The notes under the pieces are model-generated. The model saw only the letters and a program-made list of their open reading frames with translations. It was not told where the DNA came from and searched no databases. Both the position numbers and the translations under genes were made by a program. 64,000 bases of DNA from positions 4,030,001 through 4,094,000 of the forward strand of contig NZ_CP101134.1 of assembly GCF_024296865.1 (NCBI RefSeq), given 5' to 3'. Origin of the DNA: Sphingobacterium sp. LZ7M1 (GTDB lineage Bacteria; Bacteroidota; Bacteroidia; Sphingobacteriales; Sphingobacteriaceae). Shown piece by piece: positions 35,999 to 45,216 of the stretch. Within the stretch, counting starts at the first letter, position 1; the number at the start of each line of letters is the position of its first letter.

Positions 35999-36982
35999 TT
36001 AAAAGGCATCAACTACCGCATTCATGAAATCCAATTCCTCTTGGGTTAGATTGAAATCCATGGCCTTCGCATTTTGAACAGACTGCTGGGCATTTCTAGC
36101 GCCAGCCAAGGCGATCGTAATACCAGGACGTTCAACGGTCCAGCGGAGGACTAATTGCGCCAAAGTAACCCCCTTATCATCTGCCAGTGGCTTTATCCGC
36201 TCCAACAAGATGTTGGTCTTCTCAATAAAATCAGGCTGGAAGTGCGGATGTTTGGCTCTATGGTCGCCCTCCTGGAACTGATGACCAACATGGATCTTAC
36301 CGGTCAAAAGACCTCTTTCCAATGGACTATAGGCTAGTACAGCTTTATTATGTTTAATACAGTATGGAATGGTCTCTTCCTCCACTGCCCTGTTCACCAT
36401 GCTAAAAGGGATCTGGTTAGAAACCAATGGCAAGGTCTTCTCAGCTTCAGCCATCAATTGGGCGTTATAATTACAAACCCCAGCATATCTGATTTTTCCC
36501 TGTTCGATCAATTGGGCAACTGCTTCAAAGGTTTCATCCAAAGGGGTCGTTGAATCTGGCCAATGGATCTGATAGAGATCGATATAATCTGTCCCAAGCC
36601 TTTTTAGACTCTGTTCACATTCATAAATAATACTATCCTTTCCAGCATATTTATAGATTTCAATATCTTCACCATTGTTTTTCTTACTGTGAAAGGCGAA
36701 ATCGCCTTCCGCTAAATCCCAGCGCATCCCAAACTTAGTCAGGATTTGGGTTTTATCCCTAGGGATATCCTTCAGGGCTTCTCCAACAATCTCTTCGCTG
36801 GTTCCTTGACCATAAATAGGAGCTGTATCAATAGTGGTCACACCCACCTCGTAGGCCGCGACTATAGCCTCAATGGCTTCTTTACGATCGGTCGACCCCC
36901 ACATCCATCCACCTGCTGCCCAAGCCCCAAATGTAATTACCGAAGCATTGATCTCACTGTCTCCTATATACCTGTATTCCAT
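35999..36982 (-). CDS. aldo/keto reductase
   Basis: This 327-residue NADPH-dependent oxidoreductase has the (beta/alpha)8 AKR motifs. The catalytic region includes TTIDTAPIYGQGTSEEIVG (Asp, Tyr) at about residues 50-68, the Lys in QILTKFGMRW, and YIDLYQIHWPD (His) near 137-147. The cofactor-binding part is LAGARNAQQSVQNAKAMD near the C-terminus. It resembles the YhdN/IolS-type branch that acts on small carbonyl compounds. It is a single gene with a Bacteroidota-style AT-rich leader. Confidence 0.92.
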   Translation of the reverse strand: MEYRYIGDSEINASVITFGAWAAGGWMWGSTDRKEAIEAIVAAYEVGVTTIDTAPIYGQGTSEEIVGEALKDIPRDKTQILTKFGMRWDLAEGDFAFHSKKNNGEDIEIYKYAGKDSIIYECEQSLKRLGTDYIDLYQIHWPDSTTPLDETFEAVAQLIEQGKIRYAGVCNYNAQLMAEAEKTLPLVSNQIPFSMVNRAVEEETIPYCIKHNKAVLAYSPLERGLLTGKIHVGHQFQEGDHRAKHPHFQPDFIEKTNILLERIKPLADDKGVTLAQLVLRWTVERPGITIALAGARNAQQSVQNAKAMDFNLTQEELDFMNAVVDAF

Positions 36983-37049
36983 AATATTTTAATTTTTTGT
37001 TTTGACCTATTCAATTAAACAACAGCACATTAATTAAAAATGTTTAGTA

Positions 37050-37847
37050 TTATTCTTCTTTATTTCCATTGTATATTTCATTCAGCATGGAATATAGTTC
37101 CGGATGATCTGATTTCAACATTTTAGGTTTCTGAAAGAAATATTCCGAAACAACCGCCAAGAATTCTGCTGGATTTGTAGCTGCATAATCTCTAATATCT
37201 GACTTGTCTCTTCTGATGGCTGAAATGGTAGCTTGCATCTCCTCCAACCAAGGATGGATCAAACTTTTGGGGATCAAATATTCCGGAATTCCATCCACCT
37301 CCCCATCTGCCTTATCAATAAGGTGAACAAATTCATGGATAGCAGTATTGCTTTCCCCGTTTTGGTTGAATCCGGCCATCAATGCAGAAAGCGACAGGAT
37401 CATCTTTCTGTGCATGGCACCATCTCCCACCATCCCAAGGATATTTCTTTTTTCATCTTCAATATCATACTTTTCACTGAAGGTTCCTGGATAGACAAGG
37501 ACTTCATCTAAGTTTTCATAAGACCAATTTTCAAAATGAAAGAGGGGAATGGTGGCACTGGCAGCTATCAGAATCTTATGTTCATCATTGATCACAGCAC
37601 CTTTTTCCGGAGAAATCTTTGTGGTAGCCAAAAAATAGGAAACCCTCTTGATGAATTTACCCTGTTCAGTTACGTTCAATTGCTTGAAGAAGTTCACTTT
37701 TTCTCGAAGCACATTTTCTATTTCACTTTCGTCTGGAATCACCTTGTTGACCACCTTTTTATTGCCCACTTTTTTCCAGATGTAGACTGCCAGTCCAATA
37801 CCAATTGAAAAGACGATAAGAAGGGCAATGATATTATAAGTTTCCAT
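37050..37847 (-). CDS. MtfA-family zinc peptidase (M90)
   Basis: The gene encodes 265 residues. An N-terminal membrane helix (about 6-26) anchors a domain with the zinc motif H171-E-F-V-H175 and the DGEVDGIPEYL segment that follows in MtfA. E. coli MtfA is a metallopeptidase regulated by the Mlc repressor. A membrane anchor is common in Bacteroidota members. The target here is unknown. It lies between the aldo/keto reductase gene and groEL on the same strand but is separated from groEL by a terminator. Confidence 0.85.
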   Translation of the reverse strand: METYNIIALLIVFSIGIGLAVYIWKKVGNKKVVNKVIPDESEIENVLREKVNFFKQLNVTEQGKFIKRVSYFLATTKISPEKGAVINDEHKILIAASATIPLFHFENWSYENLDEVLVYPGTFSEKYDIEDEKRNILGMVGDGAMHRKMILSLSALMAGFNQNGESNTAIHEFVHLIDKADGEVDGIPEYLIPKSLIHPWLEEMQATISAIRRDKSDIRDYAATNPAEFLAVVSEYFFQKPKMLKSDHPELYSMLNEIYNGNKEE

Positions 37848-37928
37848 ATATATTTAATTGAGGTAGCACAAATTCTAATATACAAATAATGATGCGTTGA
37901 AGTCGGTAATAAACGTTTGCGGGCATAC

Positions 37929-37961
37929 AAAAAAAGAGCTTCCCAATTGGAAAGCTCTTTT
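37929..37961 (-). terminator. terminator of the groES-groEL unit
   Basis: On the minus strand AGAGCTTTCC-AATT-GGGAAGCTCT forms a 10-bp stem with one G-U pair, followed by seven T. It lies 22 bp after the groEL stop. Confidence 0.9.
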
Positions 37962-37982
37962 GTATCTATTAAGGGATGATGA

Positions 37983-39620
37983 TTACATCATTCCACCCAT
38001 GCCACCGCCCATTGGAGGACCGCCAGCACCTACTGGGTTGTCTTCTGGTTCATCAGCAAGTACACACTCTGTAGTCAATAACATGGAAGCTACTGAAGCA
38101 GCATTCTCTAACGCTACACGTGATACTTTAGTAGGATCGATAACTCCAGCAGAAATCAAGTTCTCAAACTTGTCTGTACGAGCATTGTATCCATAATCTG
38201 CTGTTCCTTCTTTAACTTTTTGAACGATTACTGCACCTTCAATACCTGCGTTTGCACAGATCTGACGTAATGGCTCTTCAATAGCACGTTTGATGATATC
38301 GATACCGATTTGCTCATCTTCGTTTTCGCCTTTTAAGTTAACCAAAGCTTCTGTTGAACGGATGAAAGCAACACCACCACCAGCAACAATACCTTCTTCT
38401 ACTGCAGCACGAGTAGCGTGAAGAGCATCATCAACGCGGTCTTTTTTCTCTTTCATCTCTACTTCCGAAGCAGCACCAACGTAAAGAACAGCAACACCAC
38501 CTGACAATTTAGCCAAACGCTCTTGCAATTTCTCACGATCGTAGTCAGAAGTTGTAGTTTCAATTTGTGAACGGATTTGAGCAACACGTGCCTTAATATC
38601 TTCCACGTTTCCAGCACCGTTAATGATAGTTGTGTTATCTTTGTCAACAACAACTTTCTCTGCTTGTCCTAAATAAGATAATTCAGCATTTTCTAATTTG
38701 AAACCTCTCTCTTCAGAAATTACTGTACCTCCAGTTAAGATAGCGATATCTTCCAACATTGCTTTACGACGGTCACCGAATCCAGGAGCTTTAACAGCAG
38801 CAACTTTCAGTGATCCACGGATTTTGTTAACTACCAAAGTAGCTAAAGCTTCTCCGTCTAAATCTTCTGCAATGATCAATAAAGGTTTTCCAGTTTGAAC
38901 TTGTTTTTCCAAGATTGGCAACAACTCTTTCATGTTGCTGATTTTCTTGTCATAGATCAAAATGTAAGGGCTTTCTAATTCCGCTTCCATTTTATCCGAG
39001 TTAGTTACGAAATATGGAGATAAGTATCCTCTGTCAAATTGCATACCTTCCACAGTTTTCACTTCAGTTTCAGTTCCTTTTGCTTCTTCAACAGTGATTA
39101 CTCCGTCGTTTCCAACTTTTTCCATTGCTTCAGCGATCAATGAACCGATAACTTCGTCATTGTTTGCAGAAATCGAAGCAACTTGTTTGATTTTATTGTT
39201 GTCAGCACCTACTACTTGTGATTGAGATCTTAGGTTCTCTACTACAGCAGCAACAGCTTTGTCAATACCACGTTTTAAATCCATTGGATTTGCACCAGCA
39301 GCTACCGACTTAATACCTGGAGCTACGATTGCTTGAGCTAAAACAGTAGCAGTAGTTGTTCCGTCACCCGCTTGGTCAGCAGTCTTAGATGCAACTTCCT
39401 TAACCATTTGTGCGCCCATGTTTTCCAGAGCATCTTTCAATTCGATTTCTTTCGCAACTGAAACACCATCTTTAGTGATTGCTGGAGAACCAAATTTTTT
39501 CTCAATGATTACGTTACGACCTTTTGGACCTAAGGTAACTTTTACTGCGTTTGCAAGTGTGTCAACACCTTTTTTCAGGGCGTCGCGCGCTTCTACATTA
39601 TATTTTACTTGTTTTGCCAT
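37983..39620 (-). CDS. groEL: chaperonin GroEL
   Basis: The start is set at the Met of MAKQVKYNVEARDALKKG, giving 545 residues, the usual length. The ATP site includes TLGPKGRNVIIEKKFG and GDGTTTATVLAQAI. The C-terminal tail is the typical Gly-Met repeat (PMGGGMGGMM). It forms the double-ring folding chamber with GroES, encoded 94 bp upstream. Codon choice is strongly biased compared with its neighbours, as expected for a highly expressed gene. Confidence 0.99.
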   Translation of the reverse strand: MAKQVKYNVEARDALKKGVDTLANAVKVTLGPKGRNVIIEKKFGSPAITKDGVSVAKEIELKDALENMGAQMVKEVASKTADQAGDGTTTATVLAQAIVAPGIKSVAAGANPMDLKRGIDKAVAAVVENLRSQSQVVGADNNKIKQVASISANNDEVIGSLIAEAMEKVGNDGVITVEEAKGTETEVKTVEGMQFDRGYLSPYFVTNSDKMEAELESPYILIYDKKISNMKELLPILEKQVQTGKPLLIIAEDLDGEALATLVVNKIRGSLKVAAVKAPGFGDRRKAMLEDIAILTGGTVISEERGFKLENAELSYLGQAEKVVVDKDNTTIINGAGNVEDIKARVAQIRSQIETTTSDYDREKLQERLAKLSGGVAVLYVGAASEVEMKEKKDRVDDALHATRAAVEEGIVAGGGVAFIRSTEALVNLKGENEDEQIGIDIIKRAIEEPLRQICANAGIEGAVIVQKVKEGTADYGYNARTDKFENLISAGVIDPTKVSRVALENAASVASMLLTTECVLADEPEDNPVGAGGPPMGGGMGGMM

Positions 39621-39714
39621 TGTTATATGAAATTGAATCTTAGGTATTAGGTTTTTCAATAGATCTCAAACCCAAAACCTACTGTGTTTTAATTTTTTAT
39701 CGTTGATTTTTTAA

Positions 39715-39990
39715 TTACAGAACTGCGTAGATATCAGCTTCGCGCATAATTAAATATTCTTTTCCTTCATAGGTAATCTCTGTACCTGAGTATTTGCCGT
39801 ACAACACTTTGTCACCTACTTTTACAGTCAATGGTTCTTCAGGTTTACCAGCACCAACAGCTACAACTGTTCCTTGGGATGGTTTTTCTTTCGCTGTGTC
39901 AGGAATATAGATACCTGATGCTGTTTTTTCTTCTGCTGGAGCAGGCTCAACTACTATTCTGTCTCCGATAGGTTTAATACTTAATGCCAT
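39715..39990 (-). CDS. groES: co-chaperonin GroES
   Basis: The 91-residue lid protein of the chaperonin has the GDRIVVEPAPAEEKTASGIY mobile-loop region and the KVLYGKYSGTEI and YLIMREADIYAVL segments. It is transcribed with groEL. Its upstream region holds unusual stacked palindromes (40063-40138), and no CIRCE element (TTAGCACTC-N9-GAGTGCTAA) is present. Confidence 0.98.
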   Translation of the reverse strand: MALSIKPIGDRIVVEPAPAEEKTASGIYIPDTAKEKPSQGTVVAVGAGKPEEPLTVKVGDKVLYGKYSGTEITYEGKEYLIMREADIYAVL

Positions 39991-40062
39991 AATTGTATAT
40001 CAATTTTATTTTTTTCGATTACGTAACTCAAAAGCATCACTAACTATGCCAATTGAAATTAA

Positions 40063-40138
40063 GCAAAATATTTTGCCATTTTTGCATTAACTGTCATTTT
40101 TCATGACAGTTAACCATCATCTTAATGTCATCATGACA
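40063..40138 (-). promoter_or_regulatory. stacked palindromes upstream of groES, possible sigma54-like promoter
   Basis: Three palindromes occur. GCAAAATATTTTGC (40063-40076) is a perfect 14-bp palindrome. TTAACTGTCAT-TTTTC-ATGACAGTTAA (40087-40113) has 11-bp perfect arms. TGTCA-TCA-TGACA (40126-40138) repeats the same half-site. On the minus strand the first reads TGGCAAAATATTTTGC, like a -24/-12 sigma54 promoter, but with 11 bases between GG and GC instead of 10. The TGTCAT sites would then be activator sites. A sigma54 activator gene lies 2.3 kb away. Confidence 0.45.
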
Positions 40139-40159
40139 CCAATTCCGTATCCCTCCCAA

Positions 40160-40200
40160 AACATAAAAACAAGAAACCCTGCCTAAAACTAGACAGGGTT
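40160..40200 (-). terminator. terminator of the miaB-secG operon
   Basis: On the minus strand AACCCTGTCT-AGTTTT-AGGCAGGGTT makes a 10-bp stem with one G-U pair (40175-40200). TTCTTGTTTTTA follows. It lies 26 bp after the secG stop. Confidence 0.85.
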
Positions 40201-40225
40201 CTATTTCTTTAGCTATTAAGCCTGA

Positions 40226-40606
40226 TTACTTTGTCGTATCGGTAGCAGCTGGAGTTTCAGTTGCCGGAGTTTGAGTAGTTCCTGTTGGAGCTCCTGTTGC
40301 AGGAGTCGCCGAAGGATTAAGGTTCAAGTTAGGAGCCGTTACTGGCGCCTCAATTTGATCTCCCAAACCACCTGTGTTGGATGATGATGGACCAATAATA
40401 TTTATTGCAATACAAAATACCATTAAGGCAATCGCAAAAATCCATGTTCCTTTTTCTAAAATATCACCTGTGCGTTGCACACCAATTAAATTAGCGCCAC
40501 CAGAAAATCCTGAGGATAAACCTCCCCCTTTAGGGTTCTGAATCAATACAAAAAACGCTAATAATAAGCTTGCTAGAATAATTAGGATAATAAATAATAC
40601 GTCCAT
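40226..40606 (-). CDS. secG: preprotein translocase subunit SecG
   Basis: This 126-residue inner-membrane protein has two helices (about 3-22 and 52-72). Between them is the conserved cytoplasmic loop FVLIQNPKGGGLSSGFSG. The Pro/Thr/Ala-rich C-terminal tail of about 45 residues is common in Bacteroidota SecG. It is part of the SecYEG channel. It is the last gene of the miaB operon, with a terminator right after it. Confidence 0.95.
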   Translation of the reverse strand: MDVLFIILIILASLLLAFFVLIQNPKGGGLSSGFSGGANLIGVQRTGDILEKGTWIFAIALMVFCIAINIIGPSSSNTGGLGDQIEAPVTAPNLNLNPSATPATGAPTGTTQTPATETPAATDTTK

Positions 40607-40619
40607 TTCTATATTTCAA

Positions 40620-41729
40620 TTATAACTTTTGTTCAATCTCTTTAATTCGGGTCGCAAAGTACGATTTTTTTTCTGGATTATCCGAAATTAATTTTCTAAA
40701 TACCATGATCGCTTTTTCATACATCCCCTGTGTCTCGTAAATGTTCGCCAAGGTCTCGGTCACTACCTGTAATTGGTCTTCAGAACTACTACGGGCCTTA
40801 TTTTCGGTATTGATGGTCTCTGCCTTTGGAGGCTGGATCTGAGGCTCCTCACGAATGAACTTCTCGATCACCTCATCCATCATCTCCGTAGACTTAAACT
40901 CTACCGTTTCCTTTTTATGTTTATCACTAAGCTTATCCGAAGGATCCTGCAAATGGAAGATATTCTCCCTGATCTGCTGATCCAATATCGCCTCATCTAA
41001 TTTTTTAGGATCAAACTGACCTTTTTGCTGTTTCGGCAACACAGGCGAAGAAAAAGGCTGATAGGTATCGGCATGCTCCATCCTAGTCTTATACAGCCAC
41101 CATCTAAAACTGTATGGCATCAATTCATCGTTGTACAGACTGATATCCTCTTCCGGACTTCTTTTATTTTCTTCTTCCTGAGCAGGCACTTCTTCATCTG
41201 ATTCCACAGAAACAAGCTCTTCCGACTCTACATCATGTTCCTCTTCTCCAGCATATTCCCTTTCAATATCGTACCCCGCAGCGAATTCAAATGCAGGCTC
41301 TTCCTCCTTTATCTCCTCTTCTTGACGCTCAACAACCTCATCTTCCACTTCGTCAAGATCATTTGCTGGCTCCGCGATAGTTTCTTCAACCTCTGGGATA
41401 CTCTCTACATCTACTGCCTCAACTTCCGTTTCCTCTATCAGCCCATCACCGTCAAGCTCCTCATAGGCAATATAATCATCAGAGTCCACTTCTATCTCAG
41501 GGATAACCTCAATTGGTTTTTGTAAATAATCACGTAGCCAAAAAGGATTATTGGCATAGATCAAAGTTCGCTGCTTATCAATGCTTTGTCCTTCTAAAAA
41601 TTTCTTGCGTTCATAGGCATATATTATAGGCTGGGAATATGGATACTTGGTCAGGAGTTGCTCAAAATCAGCAACACTAACTTCCATGGGGTTTTCCAGT
41701 GCTTTTCTAAAAATATATACTTGATCCAT
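40620..41729 (-). CDS. acidic protein with C-terminal TPR, conserved in the secG-lptE locus
   Basis: The start is set at the ATG of MDQVYIFRKALENPM (369 residues); the frame opens three codons earlier at a TTG. The N-terminal domain (about 1-75) includes YPYSQPIIYAYERK and ANNPFWLRDYLQKP. A long, very acidic, low-complexity middle follows (about 80-190, mostly Glu, Asp, Val). The C-terminus has one TPR-like hairpin (LANIYETQGMYEKAIMVFRKLISDNP). It has no membrane helix. Its constant place between lptE and secG in Bacteroidota suggests an envelope-linked role. The function is unknown. Confidence 0.75.
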   Translation of the reverse strand: MDQVYIFRKALENPMEVSVADFEQLLTKYPYSQPIIYAYERKKFLEGQSIDKQRTLIYANNPFWLRDYLQKPIEVIPEIEVDSDDYIAYEELDGDGLIEETEVEAVDVESIPEVEETIAEPANDLDEVEDEVVERQEEEIKEEEPAFEFAAGYDIEREYAGEEEHDVESEELVSVESDEEVPAQEEENKRSPEEDISLYNDELMPYSFRWWLYKTRMEHADTYQPFSSPVLPKQQKGQFDPKKLDEAILDQQIRENIFHLQDPSDKLSDKHKKETVEFKSTEMMDEVIEKFIREEPQIQPPKAETINTENKARSSSEDQLQVVTETLANIYETQGMYEKAIMVFRKLISDNPEKKSYFATRIKEIEQKL

Positions 41730-41749
41730 GTGATTCAAAGGCTCTTTTT

Positions 41750-42280
41750 TTACCAGTTATTAAATGCGCGGTTAAATACATCTTCGGTCAACATCTTGAC
41801 AATCTCTTGGTTTAAGGTCATTTCTTGGCTATTTACCTGTCCTCTAAATTCCTTAAACTGCGTAAAAGACTCCTCAAAGTCACTTTCACCGGTCTCATCT
41901 TTCCTATTCACGTATTTTACCTTAACTGTAATGGATAGTCGGTTTAATGCTGCCATATCTGTCCCAGCTTCCACTGCCGCAGGCGTAATCGCATAGTTGG
42001 TGATCACTCCTGAAAAGATAGCATCTCCATCCTGATTTACTTGGCTCAACTTAGATTGGGTCCTTATACGCTCCTTCAACCCCTCCGTAAAGGTCTGGCT
42101 CAAGGTAGCAGATACAAAAGGCGAAATATTCTCAAATATCTCCACCGAATAGGTTTTCATGTTTTCGGGAATCGACCCTCCACTCAAACTATATTTTACA
42201 CCGCAACCATTAAAAGTAAGTATTACTAAAGCAGCAACAATAAATGTAATGAAATTGCCTTTATTCTTAAAATTGGACAT
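41750..42280 (-). CDS. lptE: LptE-like lipoprotein of the LPS transport machinery
   Basis: The product is a 176-residue lipoprotein (lipobox ending FNGC, Cys26). The pattern CGVKYSLSGGSIPENMKTYSVEIFEN and the SVxxF-x-N start match the LptE family, which plugs the LptD barrel that places lipopolysaccharide in the outer membrane. It is on the same operon as the sigma54 activator, whose stop lies 1 bp upstream of the lptE start. Sequence identity to proteobacterial LptE is expected to be low, so the call rests on pattern and locus. Confidence 0.85.
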   Translation of the reverse strand: MSNFKNKGNFITFIVAALVILTFNGCGVKYSLSGGSIPENMKTYSVEIFENISPFVSATLSQTFTEGLKERIRTQSKLSQVNQDGDAIFSGVITNYAITPAAVEAGTDMAALNRLSITVKVKYVNRKDETGESDFEESFTQFKEFRGQVNSQEMTLNQEIVKMLTEDVFNRAFNNW

Positions 42281-42281
42281 A

Positions 42282-43553
42282 TTAATCTAAGTTCAAATCC
42301 TTAATCTTTCTATAAAGCGTACGCTCAGAAATTCCTAATTCCTGCGCCGCTGCTTTACGCTTGCCTTTATGCTTCTTGAGGGCTTTCTTGATCAAATCAG
42401 ACTCCTTATCAAGTAAAGATAATGATTCTTCTACCTCTTCCACATCTTGGGTATCATACAAATAATCATTTGCATTCCCATTCGGCTGATTAGGATTATG
42501 GATGGTAATCGTTGGATTTGGATTAACAGGATAGTCTTCTGAACCAATGGCCGCAGAACTTGGCCTGATCTCCTGATACAATTGATTGATATAAGGTGAA
42601 TTTTGATCCATGGTTCCTTGATTGAAACCCTTCTGCATCAACTCAACGACTAATTTCTTTAAGTCGACCATATCCTTCTTCATGTCGAACAGAACCTTGT
42701 ACAACAAATCTCTTTCCGAGAAATTCTCCTTCGACTGATCCTTTAATGGCATCGGAAGAGTAGTACTTTGGGTCTCAACTGGCAGATAATGGCTTAAAAT
42801 CTGTGCGTTGACCAACCTTTCCTTCTCTAGAACGGCAATCTGCTCTGCAATATTTTTCAATTGCCTCACATTTCCCGGCCAGCTATAGTTACGCAACATT
42901 TCTTGCGCGTCTTCTGTAAGTTGAATACCCGGTGAACGGTATTTATCTGAGAAATCCACAACGAATTTCCTAAATAAAAGGACAATATCTTCCTTACGCT
43001 CTCGCAAAGCTGGAATACGCAATGGAACAGTATTCAATCTATAATATAGATCTTCCCTGAATTTCCCCTTCTTTACCGCTTCATAAACATCAACATTCGT
43101 CGCAGCAACTACGCGAACATTTGTTTTCTGAACTTTAGACGATCCAACACGGATATATTCACCCGACTCCAGAACCCGTAACAATCGTGCCTGCGTACCT
43201 AAAGGTAATTCACCAACTTCATCTAGGAAAATGGTCCCTCCATCAACGACTTCAAAATATCCTTTCCTTGCTTCATGGGCTCCCGTAAAAGAACCTTTCT
43301 CATGACCAAACAATTCAGAATCAATCGTTCCCTCTGGAATCGCACCACAGTTTACCGCGATAAACGGACCATGCTTGCGGCCACTTAATTGATGGATGAT
43401 ATGTGAAAACACTTCCTTACCAGAACCACTTTCACCTTGAATCAAAACCGAGATATCGGTAGGTGCTACCTGACGTGCAATATCGATCGCACGATTTAGT
43501 AATGGAGAATTCCCAATAATCCCAAACCTGCTCTTAATATCTTGATGATCCAT
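42282..43553 (-). CDS. sigma54-dependent transcriptional activator without receiver domain
   Basis: This 423-residue AAA+ activator has Walker A GESGSGKE at residues 40-47, Walker B TIFLDEVGE at about 107-115, and a sigma54-contact loop GSFTGA at 87-92 (GAFTGA in most). A C-terminal Fis-type helix-turn-helix occupies about 395-421 (RKAAAQELGISERTLYRKI). There is no N-terminal sensory or receiver domain, so activity must be set by expression or by a separate partner. It sits between miaB and lptE, a gene order conserved in Bacteroidota. Its targets are not known. See the groES palindromes. Confidence 0.92.
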   Translation of the reverse strand: MDHQDIKSRFGIIGNSPLLNRAIDIARQVAPTDISVLIQGESGSGKEVFSHIIHQLSGRKHGPFIAVNCGAIPEGTIDSELFGHEKGSFTGAHEARKGYFEVVDGGTIFLDEVGELPLGTQARLLRVLESGEYIRVGSSKVQKTNVRVVAATNVDVYEAVKKGKFREDLYYRLNTVPLRIPALRERKEDIVLLFRKFVVDFSDKYRSPGIQLTEDAQEMLRNYSWPGNVRQLKNIAEQIAVLEKERLVNAQILSHYLPVETQSTTLPMPLKDQSKENFSERDLLYKVLFDMKKDMVDLKKLVVELMQKGFNQGTMDQNSPYINQLYQEIRPSSAAIGSEDYPVNPNPTITIHNPNQPNGNANDYLYDTQDVEEVEESLSLLDKESDLIKKALKKHKGKRKAAAQELGISERTLYRKIKDLNLD

Positions 43554-43575
43554 TATTAATATTTAGTGTTTGATA

Positions 43576-45009
43576 TTAATCAACTATTTTCCCAATCAAT
43601 GTTGCAGATGTACAGCTTTCGCCTAACACATTCACATAATCTCCTACTTTATAGCGTTCATCTACTGGAAATACAACCATAGTATTTTGATCGTTTCTTC
43701 CGCAGAAATCCTTGTCAGAACGCTTTGAAGTCCCTTCAATCAATACTTTTTGAACCTGACCTACAAATTTTTCGATTCTATATAAGCTATGCTCACGTTG
43801 AAGATCCACAATCTCGGTCAACCTGCGTTTTTTAACTTCTTCAGGAATATCATCCTCATAACGTTTGGCAGCCAAAGTTCCCGGACGTTCTGAATAAGCA
43901 AACATATAGGCGTAATCATATTTTACATAATCCATCATGGAAAGGGTTTCCTGATGTTCTTCCTCAGTTTCAGTACAGAAACCGGTGATGACATCTGTAG
44001 AAATCCCACATTCTGGAATAATACGGCGAATGGCTTCAATTCTGTTGATATACCATTCTCGGTCATAGGTCCTATTCATTAACTCCAATACGCGGCTGTT
44101 TCCAGACTGAACCGGTAAATGGATGTATTTACAGATATTCTCATATTTTGCCATGGTATACAATACCTCATCTGTAATGTCCTTAGGATGTGAGGTAGAA
44201 AACCTGATCCTTAATTCTGGACTCACTTCAGCAACCAATGCCAACAATTGCGCAAAGTTCACGGTAGGCTTAGCCTCTTCTCCCTCTGCCACCGCTGGCG
44301 TATATTTATACGAGTCTACGTTCTGTCCCAATAAGGTTACTTCCTTGTACCCAGCATTGAATAGGTCTTGCGCTTCTTTCACAATAGATTCCACATCACG
44401 ACTTCTTTCTCTACCCCTTGTAAATGGAACAACACAGAATGAACACATATTATCACAACCACGCATAATGGAAATGAACGCTGAAATACCATTCGAATTT
44501 AATCGCACCGGACTGATATCAGCATAAGTTTCCTCCCTAGATAACAATACGTTTACAGCACGACCACCTTCATCAACTTTTTCAATCAAATTAGGAAGAT
44601 CACGGTAAGCATCTGGCCCAACCACAACATCCACCAACTTCTCCTCTTCCAAGAATTTAGCCTTCAAACGTTCCGCCATACAGCCTAAAACGCCTACAAC
44701 CATCCCAGGGTTCTTAGCCTTCGCAGATTCAAACTCCTTCAGCCTATTCCTAACACGTTGTTCAGCATTCTCACGGATCGAACAGGTGTTGATAAACACT
44801 ACATCGGCATCTTTATAGTCCTTAGTAGTCTCAAAACCCTTATCCATTAGGATAGATGCCACAATCTCACTGTCAGAAAAATTCATCTGACACCCGTAAC
44901 TCTCTATATATAACTTACGCCCAGTGGATTTCCCTGTAGGCAGCATATCTAAAGCCTCGCCTTGACGAGATTCATCATGCGTTTTTGTTGTATGCGATAA
45001 CTCTAACAT
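43576..45009 (-). CDS. miaB: tRNA-2-methylthio-N6-dimethylallyladenosine synthase
   Basis: The start is the ATG at 45009 (MLELSHTTKTHDESRQ); a TTG lies two codons upstream. It has 477 residues. It is a radical-SAM methylthiotransferase that adds the 2-methylthio group to i6A37 in tRNA. Domains are an N-terminal UPF0004 with ESYGCQMNFSDSE, the radical-SAM core with C-x3-C-x2-C in GCDNMCSFCVVPFTRG, and a C-terminal TRAM domain. It is the first gene of the operon ending at secG. Confidence 0.97.
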   Translation of the reverse strand: MLELSHTTKTHDESRQGEALDMLPTGKSTGRKLYIESYGCQMNFSDSEIVASILMDKGFETTKDYKDADVVFINTCSIRENAEQRVRNRLKEFESAKAKNPGMVVGVLGCMAERLKAKFLEEEKLVDVVVGPDAYRDLPNLIEKVDEGGRAVNVLLSREETYADISPVRLNSNGISAFISIMRGCDNMCSFCVVPFTRGRERSRDVESIVKEAQDLFNAGYKEVTLLGQNVDSYKYTPAVAEGEEAKPTVNFAQLLALVAEVSPELRIRFSTSHPKDITDEVLYTMAKYENICKYIHLPVQSGNSRVLELMNRTYDREWYINRIEAIRRIIPECGISTDVITGFCTETEEEHQETLSMMDYVKYDYAYMFAYSERPGTLAAKRYEDDIPEEVKKRRLTEIVDLQREHSLYRIEKFVGQVQKVLIEGTSKRSDKDFCGRNDQNTMVVFPVDERYKVGDYVNVLGESCTSATLIGKIVD

Positions 45010-45162
45010 AGTCAATTTTCAAAGACTACAAAGTTAGTAATTATCTATTAAACAAATGACAGTTTGTCAGCAGTTGAGGAAAATTTAACAAAAATCCCCT
45101 CCCAAGTCTGTTCCACCCTACCTTGGTTTTATAACATCTTCAACCCAGTAATCAGCAAAATC

Positions 45163-45192
45163 AAAAAAAAAGGTGTCAATTTACTTGACACC
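45163..45192 (-). terminator. terminator of the OmpA-like gene
   Basis: On the minus strand GGTGTCAA-GTAAA-TTGACACC forms a perfect 8-bp stem, followed by nine T. It lies 25 bp after the stop of the gene at 45217. Confidence 0.9.
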
Positions 45193-45216
45193 CTTTTCAA
45201 ATTATTTTTTACAGTC

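Noticed and set aside
40063..40080. A true sigma54 promoter upstream of groES
   Set aside because: The GG-to-GC spacing is 11 bases, not 10, so I list it only as a possible site and not as an assigned promoter.
39991..40140. CIRCE/HrcA operator upstream of groES
   Set aside because: No TTAGCACTC-N9-GAGTGCTAA or close variant is present; the palindromes have a different sequence.
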